NCBI GenBank assembly: GCA_036186865.1 | Contig: AP025055.1 | Coordinates: forward strand, 23,323,143-23,387,142 | From: Eustoma russellianum | Taxonomy: Eukaryota; Streptophyta; Magnoliopsida; Gentianales; Gentianaceae | Reading direction: 5' to 3' | Length of the DNA: 64,000 nt | Shown: positions 56,650 through 64,000 of the stretch, one piece after another | How the letters are laid out: each line of letters begins with the position of its first letter | How positions within the stretch are numbered: the stretch's first letter is position 1 | Translations under genes and position numbers: made by a program | Notes under the pieces: model-generated | The model's database searches: none | The model's input: only the letters and a program-made list of their open reading frames with translations | What the model was told of the DNA's origin: nothing

Positions 56650-59261
56650 TGTTGAGAAATATATTTGGATAATTTTCAAGGTCATGATTTTAAGTGGTGA
56701 ATGCATAAAAATGTCACACATGGTGTTATAAATGATTAAAAGTTGAAAAAGTTGAGAAAAATGACATCGATCTCTTAGGTAGTTGCACTTTGATCGATCG
56801 ATGTACTTCGATCCCTCACATCGATTGATCCATGTAAGGTAGAGAAAATTCAAGACCTTACAGTGAGACATCGATCTCTAAACCTGAGACACATCGATCG
56901 ATCGATGTATACATCGAACTCTCACTTCGATCGATCGATGTAGGTCAGAGACAAATTCTGAAACTCACTGTGAGACATCGATCTCTGAAGCTGAGGCACT
57001 TCGATCGATCAATGTCTAGGGTTTTTAGAAATGTTTTTCTAAAATGTGATAAAGTGGTTGTTTTCATTTATACATGATTTATATATGTTCATTATGTTGA
57101 TATTATGTGTTTTTGATAATTATAAATGCATTGTGACTAATGTGACTTGGAAGTTTCTACAACTTACCAAAAAGGGCAAAATTGGTATTTTGAGTTCTGT
57201 AGGAACATGATATGGTGGAAATACTTCAAGAACTTATTCTCATGTTGTTTATCATTACAAAGGTGTTATTATATTTATTTCTGACCATCCAGGTCATTTC
57301 TGGAGTTTTATCTCACCAGGGGCATTTTGGTCATTTTACCCCTGAGGGTATTTTTGGTATTTTTACTGAAGAAATCTCTTGAGTATATTATTATCTTCAT
57401 TCTGAAGCTAGTGTATGATCGTTTTGAAGATTATTTGGTGGTTCCTTATCTTATTCTCTTAATTGATGATGTTATTGACAGTAGCGAGATATATGACGAG
57501 TTGTGATGTCACATTCTATTTCTTTCTTGAAGACCTTCTTCTATATATTTTTGGGGGATATTAATCATCATAGTTCAGAGAATTTAAAGGTGTTAAAGTT
57601 GTGGAAATGATCATAACATACAAGAAGAAATATTGGGAATTTTGGTGTTACATGTTGACATAATCTTATCAACTATTATTTGTTGATTTCTTCTTCAAAA
57701 ATCTGAGTTGATATACATATATATGTGTTGAAAAACGTGTATATTCAGTTGGAGTTGATGTGTTATTCATTTTATAGCTTGGTGACAAGTGGACCAACAA
57801 AAAAAAATCTAGTTGGCAAAAGTTGCCAACTAGGAAAATTCAAAGGTTTAGCCAACGGCTGCTACATGGTTTTTGGAGCTGATTTTTGGTTTGAATCTTT
57901 CAACTACCACATGCCTATTCTTTTGCCAAGGAGTTGAGGGGATTTTGGAGTTGTTATCCCACTACATTATCTTCAAAATGTTCAAGACAAAATGTAGTGG
58001 AAAAATCGGTCAAATTAATATCCAAGGTGGACCAATTATGTTGTTTCATTTTGCCATGTGTACAAGATGATTGTATGGCCAACCAATGATGTGAAGAAAC
58101 TTAAGCATTGATGATGAAGATAGTGACACATTGGAGTTCTTATCTACAAGGCTCAACTCACACTATAAATAGGAGGCAAACGTGAAGAAGAAGAACACAC
58201 TTGAAGCACACTTGAAAGCAATAGTTGATTTGTCTAGCTATCTTCTTCTACTACTCATTCTTGATTCATTCTTTGTAGCCAAGGTGTTCTTGAGATATTT
58301 GTTGCAGAGCTACAAGCCTCTTGTGTTTCATGTGTAAGATTAGTTAGCCAAATCTATAAGGCTATACCAATAGGTGGTAGAGGTGTTGCAACCAAGATTT
58401 GCATAGAGATGTTCATCCAAGTCTTAAATAGGGTTGGTGTTTAACCCAAGGATCAAGCTTGGTTCTTATTGTAATTTGGTTCATACCATAGTGAAATCCA
58501 AGGAAAGATGTTCCTTGGGACTTGAGTAGGTCACATTGACCCAACCAGGATAAATTCTCGGTGTGCTTATCTTGTTTCTACATTTATGCATTCTGCCAAT
58601 TTTTCACTACAGATTTCATACAACTTCACACGTTTTGACAAAATAGCTAAACACTTTCAAAATTCGTGATTTTTGGTGGAGTTATACTTTAGACTGTTAG
58701 CTTACATTTACAACAAGAATCATTTGATTTGAGCAAGGTAAAGTTAGCCTTTCAGTCTTTGCAAGATAACTGCTCCAATCTGGCTGCAATCTGACCAGTT
58801 TTGAAAAAACTTGAATTCTATTTTAACCAAAAATTGTTTAAGGTCAGGGCCTTTTGGAAACATAAACTAGACATTCTAAAGAGTGTTTTGATATAAAGAT
58901 CAACCTTTTTGGTTAAGTATTCAAAGAGAAACACGTTTTCCAATTTCAGCAACATTCTACCCAATTCTGTCTAGATTGACCATCTGAACCTTTTTATTTG
59001 TTTGAAGGGTCAACGAATCTTATTTTTATCTAATATTTGGATAGAATCTTTTCATCACATTGAATTTAAATTATGGAAATTTTCATAATTTTTGAAGTTG
59101 TGTACAAGGATTTTTGAATTTTTTAAAATCGGGTTCTGAATCTGAGGTAGCCTCAGATTCTGTTTTCAAAGGGGTTTTTAATCAAGGGTAGTAGTGTAAT
59201 TTCCGCTAACCACTATTCACCCCTCCTCTAGTGGTGTTTATTGTAGGTGCACGGTCCAACA
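56650..59261 (+). repeat. 3' LTR of S
   Basis: TGTTGAGAAATATATTTGG ... ACGGTCCAACA, 2612 bases, uninterrupted. TATA box CTATAAATAG at 58163-58172. Serves as an internal reference for the broken 5' LTR. Confidence 0.92.
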
Positions 59262-59266
59262 CGTAT
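59262..59266 (+). repeat. Target-site duplication of S, right copy (CGTAT)
   Basis: One mismatch to CGTAC at 43998-44002. Confidence 0.7.
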
Positions 59267-60422
59267 GTCGACGTTACACCACTATATACACATCATATTT
59301 ATGAGTATATTCAGGTCTTATATCATATGTTATAAGTCAGGGTGACGTCAAAATTAAAACGACATGTTACAAGATCATAAACCAAAAATTGTTGTATCGG
59401 GTGACTACCGAAACTTCACCGGCATGTCACATACTTGCCATATAAGGGTGGACAGCCTATATACATCAAAATTATTCAACAATTTCGTGATCCATATGTT
59501 ACAATCAGCCACAAAGTCATATCATGCTGGTACACACAAATCGCCCACAATTTAGCCTAGATTTGTGAAGAATTCAAACTCAATTTTATTTTTGCACATG
59601 GGAGTTTTCTGCTCAGCTATTGGAGCTGAATATACACTTCATTTTATGTATGCGTGACATAATATATATTACATGTGTAAGAAGTTTGAAATTTAGTGGA
59701 GAAAATCGCGTAATCGATGAAAGTCAAAAATTTGGTTTTCTACAAACATACACATATGGAACATTTTTGGCATAGGTGTAACATGTATCTAGACACTTTT
59801 TACACATTCAAGACATGTTAAAGTGTTCTAGAGAATTCAAAATAGCGCTGATTATTATTTACCATATATGTGTAAATATTGTGCATTATTTTACAAAGCT
59901 TGCTAAAATAAAATTTCAGCACATGTGCAGCCTCTCTTACACGCCTACTATATCTATGTTGGAGCCAAGGTGGAGCTTATTTGGCACTTCAATTGGTGGA
60001 GGATATTCCACACAAGATTGGTGACATTGAAGAGGGCACCACATAAGGAAAGAATTCAAAAGAGACACATGCTGAAAATTTCAGCATGTCTACCATTGCT
60101 GGCTGAAAATTTCCCCTTTAATGTCTTCAATTGTCTTCCAAAATTGAAGGGGGATTAATGTGTGATTGCACGGTAATTATTTGACTAGAATTTGAGCACA
60201 TGTTTTCACTTTTTTTAAGAATTTACAGCTCATTACAAGGATGCCAAGATAGACTAATGATGACCAATCAACAAGTGACAACTAGGCAAAGACAAGTCAT
60301 CTCTCCAATCATATTGCACCAAGTAAGCAATGTTGTGTCATCTTTTACAAAAGACAATCTTCCAAGGACATTAAAGACAATTCTCAAGGAGGAAGAGGAA
60401 CCCTAGGGGGCGGCCATGATGC

Positions 60423-60431
60423 TATAAAAAG
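60423..60431 (+). promoter_or_regulatory. TATA box of solo LTR X1
   Basis: TATAAAAAG, followed about 60-100 bases on by a pyrimidine-rich leader-like stretch; supports plus orientation of X1. Confidence 0.55.
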
Positions 60432-61214
60432 AAGAAGATGGTGCAAGACAAGGCTAAGCAACAATTCATATTCTTACAAGTGCAAAAAGCAAGACTACTC
60501 TCTTCTTCTTCCTTTCTTTCTCTTCTTCTTAGTCCCAAGCCTATCATTCATATATTCCACATATTATATAGGCTTTGATTATACCACCTACACATATTCA
60601 TTTCTTGTAAAAGGTTGATCAAGACGTGATCAAACTTTCATCCGATCAGTGGTGATGTTCGTGATTGGTTTGCTTGATTGTAAAAGGGTGGAGTTAGTGT
60701 TTAACTCCAGTCACCCTTGTGGTAAGGTGTTTTTGTGTTTAGTGATAACCGAGAAAGGTATCCTCGAAGACTGGAGTAGGTTGTTTTAACCGACCAGTAT
60801 AAAATTCTTGGTGTTCTTACTTTTCAGCACTTTACTTTCAGTTTCCAGTTTTCTACATCGATTTCATTGCAACAGTAAAACTAGCAAACAATTTTTAAAA
60901 ATCATAAAAGTTTGCAGAAACATATCCACACGTCCTAGTTTTCATTGGCACAAGTTTGACCTCATTTGGATAAGTATAAATCAATCAAACGTTAATAGTT
61001 TTGAGACTAGTGTAATCTGATTTTTCAGACTTGCAAAGGTTGAGAACATCAACGTATTTGACATACTTACCAAAAGAATTTTGAAAACCTGTTTCAAGCC
61101 ATTAAAGTACATATCTTGAAGGTCTTACTAGAAAATATATAGCACCAAATATTTTCTAGCGGTGCTATACAAGTCCTACAGCCCCCCTTCTAGCGGTGCT
61201 ATACAAGTCCTACA

Positions 61215-61219
61215 GTCGT
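61215..61219 (+). repeat. Target-site duplication of X1, right copy (GTCGT)
   Basis: Matches 43546-43550. Confidence 0.65.
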
Positions 61220-61660
61220 TACGTCTATAGCACCAAATATATGCTTTTGCACCATGTCCCAGACTAGGTAGTTACGCTCAGGCCCAAACATGCATACAGA
61301 AGCCCAGTCCCTGACGAGGTAGTTACATCTGCATCAATCCAAATAGGCATACAGAAATCCTGTCCCTGATGAGGTAATTACATCTGCAGCGCTCGATAAC
61401 CAAAATAAGAATCAACCCGGCTTACCGATATGTTTTTGTTGTAAGGGTGAATTTCAAAAATAGGCGATGCACGATTTCCAAAACGATTTCAAATGTTTCG
61501 ATGTTTCCAAAACAATTTCCAAAGCTCCGATATTTCAAATGTTTTCCAAAACAAAATAATTTCCAAATGATACTAAATATCAAATTCGCCAAACACACTT
61601 ATGGCAAATAATTGAATATCCAATATCAAATACCAAAATCCAATATCAATTTACCAAATG
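61220..61660 (-). repeat. Ty3-type LTR remnant, second part, with 50-base-scale repeats
   Basis: Continues 42676-43550. GGCATACAGAAATCCTGTCC-like units with GAGGTA(G/A)TTACATCTGCA recur near 61290 and 61345 and, diverged, near 61250. The end then fades into AAATATCCAATATC-like words; I cannot place a clean LTR terminus. Confidence 0.45.
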
Positions 61661-61665
61661 AATAT

Positions 61666-61700
<35 letters not shown>
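61666..61700. repeat. (CA)n(TA)n microsatellite
   Basis: CA repeats to about 61684 run into TA repeats to 61700, at the junction between the LTR remnant and the LINE. Confidence 0.95.
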
Positions 61701-61733
61701 TGGAGTTCGGCGCTCTGGCGATGCCCTCTCCAT

Positions 61734-62300
61734 TTGGATGATCATGGCGGCGGTGGAAAGACCTTCGCTGCCGTCATCTCCTCCGCCCCTCCTCTAATCT
61801 CAATCTCCCCAAAAGCCATTTCTAAGCACAAAGGCATTCCCATGGTTTCTTTTTCGGATGAGGAAATAGATGCCTTGGCTATGCCATATCGGCTTTCTCT
61901 CATGATCCTAAAGATTGCCAGTTTTTTGATTCAGAGGTGAATCACTTGGCAGAACCGAACACTTTTTCTGATGTTTAAGCGCGTGCCCGATTTTCTCCAT
62001 CAAATGAGTAGTGCCTCAGCTCTTATCGGTAAATGTCTTGCTCGTCCATTCCAGACTTTGAGTGTGTTGATTGAGTGTGTTGATTGAGTGTGTTGCTCTT
62101 ATCGGTAAATGTCTTGCTCCATTAATTCCTTCTGATGATGACAGGCATTTGAGTGTGTTGATTGGCTCGTCCATCCCAGACTTTGATGGGTTTTTACCTG
62201 TCCCATCTCGTCGGTGACGTCGACCGCGTAAGGAACTGCCTCCTCGGCCTCCTTCAACTGTGGTGACTCGTAGTGCGACTTGTAGTGGTCAGCTTCCTCC
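61734..62300 (+). pseudogene. LINE ORF1 remnant (DUF4283-like start), internally deleted
   Basis: KGIPMVSFSDEEIDALAMPY followed by RLSLMI is the start of the plant L1 ORF1 RNA-binding region. It breaks after about 35 residues and is followed by rearranged sequence with three GAGTGTGTTGATT units (about 62069-62095) and a second copy of TCTTATCGGTAAATGTCTTGCTC (62018-62040 and 62097-62119). No zinc knuckle is left. Confidence 0.6.
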
Positions 62301-62321
62301 ACTTTCTCTATCTACTTCGCA

Positions 62322-62996
62322 ATGAATGATCACACATGGAATGTCAGAGGTTTGCGCACCTCTTTAGCGAGATTATTAATATTGTTGCGCAATCATCATA
62401 TTGAATTGCTTGTAGTTATTGAGCCTAAACAACAGCCTCCCAGGCTAACATACTATCGCATGAAACTCGGTTTCAGTCATGCACAAGATACTTGCGAAGG
62501 CAATACTTGGGTTTTCTGACAGAATGCAACTTTACAGTTTCATAATGTTGAACATGGAGTCCACGCTTCTCTATTTTGATTTACATGGCGTCAAACGCAA
62601 CAGTCATTTCATTAGACAGTAGTTTACGGTAGACATACTATTCTCGAATGAAAGTTGTTATGGGACACGCTGATATCTACTTTTAGGAGTATTTCAGGTC
62701 CATAGATTATCGGTGGGGATTTAAATACCTTCTTACGCATACATGAGCATTGGGGGCAAACTACACCTATGCTTCGTTTCCTTGAGGACTTTATTACATG
62801 TCTTAACCAATGCCAACTGCAGGAAATTCCTAAACTAGGATTCTCATTCACGCGGGCACGGGGCAATGGTCTGAACCGCATATTACGTCGCCTAGATCGC
62901 ATGTTATGCAACACATCTTTTGTTGATATATTTGCCGATGTTGTGGTACATCATCTTCCTCGAGCTTCATCTGATCACTCTCCTTTACTATTATAG
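62322..62996 (+). pseudogene. LINE ORF2 endonuclease domain, broken
   Basis: Begins MNDHTWNVRGLRTSLARLL, the usual L1 ORF2 start motif (WNVRGL), then VVIEPKQQPP (catalytic Glu). A stop at 62517-62519 and shifts follow. Later blocks are GGDLNTFLR (GDxN), FSFTRARGNGLNRILRRLDR and LPRASSDHSPLLL (SDH), the conserved C-terminal half of the APE-like endonuclease that nicks target DNA. It ends at a stop after PLLL. Confidence 0.85.
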
Positions 62997-64000
62997 TGCA
63001 GGCTTTTGATGGAAAAGCCACCCGTGCCCTTCCATTTTCTTAATGCTTGGACTTTACATGATGATTTTTATACATTTGTTGAGGCCGATTGGAAGCAATA
63101 CCCAATGGTGGGTGGCATGCATGGACTATATTAAAAATTCCGTCTGTTGAAGCAAGATCTTTAACACTAGAATGGAACCATTTTTGGCAACATCTTTTGC
63201 AGGGCAACTGAGGTGGAGAGAACCTATTCTCGCATGGAGGCTGCATATGATCAACATTCTACACCGGAGAATAGAGAGGCCTACTCCCTTGTGCAGGCAC
63301 AATTGGTGCAGCCAATAATGAACAGGTATCCTTCTGGGCGCAAAAATATAGAATCTGTTGGGTAACCAAGGTGAAGCAAATACTGCATATTTCCATGCAA
63401 TGGTAAAAGAGCGATATCGACACCAACGTATTCGTCAACAGACAGATTCTGATGGAAATGTTCTTGAGTGGATCGACGACCTAGGCAGTGCTGCGGTGGA
63501 TTATTTTCAAAAATTATTTACCAGTGAGCTTGTAGTTGATATGGATGACTTCCTTCAATCTATTCCAACGCTGGGGACACCTGTTGACAATGACATGCTT
63601 TGGTCTATTTCTGACATGAATGAGATAAAGGAGGCCATATGGAGTTTAAATCCCAACAGTGCTGTTGGTCCAGATGGATATAACAGTCAATTTTCTGAAC
63701 ATGCTGGGACATACTTAAGTTGGATGTCATGTGCATGGTACATGAATTCTTTCTAGGTGTCCCGGCACCATAGATTGTGCTTTCTTCTGTAATCACTTTA
63801 CTTCCTAAGAATGAAAGTGCAGCCGTCTTCTTATACAGATTTCAGACCTATATGTCACTCCAATTTTATTAGAAAAATCACAACCCATGTACTGGCTACT
63901 CGATTGTCTATATTGCTATCATTTATAATTTTGGCTGAGCAAATTGGTTTTTTAAAAGGCCACGATATCAATGAGCATGTCTCAATGGCAAATGAAATGG
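62997..64000 (+). pseudogene. LINE ORF2 linker and N-terminal RT, broken, truncated by the window
   Basis: Readable parts: GNQGEANTAYFHAMVKERYR (63358 on), DYFQKLFTSEL, MNEIKEAIWSLNPNSAVGPDGY (the RT-0/1 entry motif), then frameshift and later blocks SDYRPICH-like, RKITTHVLATRLS and EQIGFLKGHDINEHVSMANE near the window end. The catalytic FADD motif would lie beyond 64000. Confidence 0.82.

Larger units (their letters stand above)
44003..59261 (+). mobile_element. Ty1/copia element 'S' (SIRE/Maximus-like), full length, carrying two insertions
   Basis: LTRs 44003-48047 (with a 1.46-kb solo LTR inside) and 56650-59261, primer site 48050, gag, protease, integrase, RT, RNase H, purine tract GAGGGAGAA. 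SIRE-like traits: LTRs of about 2.6 kb, a long gag with a coiled-coil tail and Asp/Ser/Glu-rich stretch, protease LDSGCSRHM, integrase DLFGPSWTRSLGG. No envelope-like ORF lies between RNase H and the 3' LTR. Removing the two inserts leaves about 11 kb. Confidence 0.92.
43551..61214 (+). mobile_element. Solo LTR 'X1' (SIRE-like copia style), split by element S
   Basis: Two parts, 43551-44002 and 59262-61214 (about 2.4 kb in all), form one LTR from (TG)TTGAGAAAAAGAGG to AAGTCCTACA. They are homologous along their length to X2 (48558-51313) read on the opposite strand. TATAAAAAG at 60423-60431 supports plus orientation. No gag or pol belongs to it, so it is a solo LTR left by LTR-LTR recombination. 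The left TG is degraded. Confidence 0.8.
61701..64000 (+). mobile_element. L1-type LINE, 5' portion, decayed, runs off the window
   Basis: Order ORF1 remnant, endonuclease, start of RT matches plant L1 elements. It carries many stops and frameshifts, and the right end is outside the window. The 5' boundary is set only by the microsatellite and is approximate. Confidence 0.85.

Overview
This is nuclear DNA of a flowering plant, probably a eudicot. The evidence is dense nested LTR retrotransposons of plant lineages, Au-type and TTG-tailed SINEs, a FAR1-like transposase scrap, a plant L1 LINE, and one host gene with short AT-rich GT-AG introns. I see no tRNA, rRNA, CRISPR or prokaryotic gene. 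One 10-base run of N (19726-19735) marks an assembly join. Lineage names are inferred from motifs read by eye, not from a search.

Left part (1-10745): the 3' half and 3' LTR of a Ty3/Gypsy chromovirus (1-5411) is inserted into a reverse-strand Tat/Retand-like Ty3 element (5412-9828), whose reverse transcriptase it cuts. Beyond that lie a TTG-tailed SINE and a fragment of a FAR1/MULE-type gene. A near-complete but broken Ty1/copia element (10751-19400, TSD CTGTC) sits next to that fragment.

Middle part (19401-42675): a stretch holding short tandem repeats, the N gap, a foldback element and a SINE remnant leads into the upstream region and body of the only convincing host gene. This is a 10-exon, 645-residue protein (35679-40919) with an N-terminal ubiquitin-like fold, a WLM zinc-metalloprotease domain (HExxH plus a third His) and a C-terminal PUB domain. 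This is the architecture of plant Wss1/SPRTN-related proteases. Two related copia elements (22778-28847, TSD ATGTC; 29791-35174, TSD TTGAG) lie upstream in the same direction as the gene, possibly in a long 5'-leader intron. Two SINEs follow the gene; both have clear TSDs.

Right part (42676-61640) is one Russian-doll nest. A minus-strand Ty3-type LTR remnant is split by a solo LTR 'X1' (43551-61214, TSD GTCGT). X1 is split by a SIRE-like copia element 'S' (44003-59261, TSD CGTAC/CGTAT). S is itself hit twice: by a solo LTR of the 10.7-kb copia family (46541-48000, TSD TATTC) in its 5' LTR, and by a second, opposite-strand X solo LTR 'X2' (48558-51313, TSD AAAGA) in its gag. X and S are therefore reciprocally nested, and the window holds paralogous empty sites for several insertions.

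The last part (about 61695-64000) is the 5' portion of a decayed L1-type LINE running off the window edge. Every transposon reading frame has stops or frameshifts; only the WLM gene has an uninterrupted, splice-consistent reading frame.
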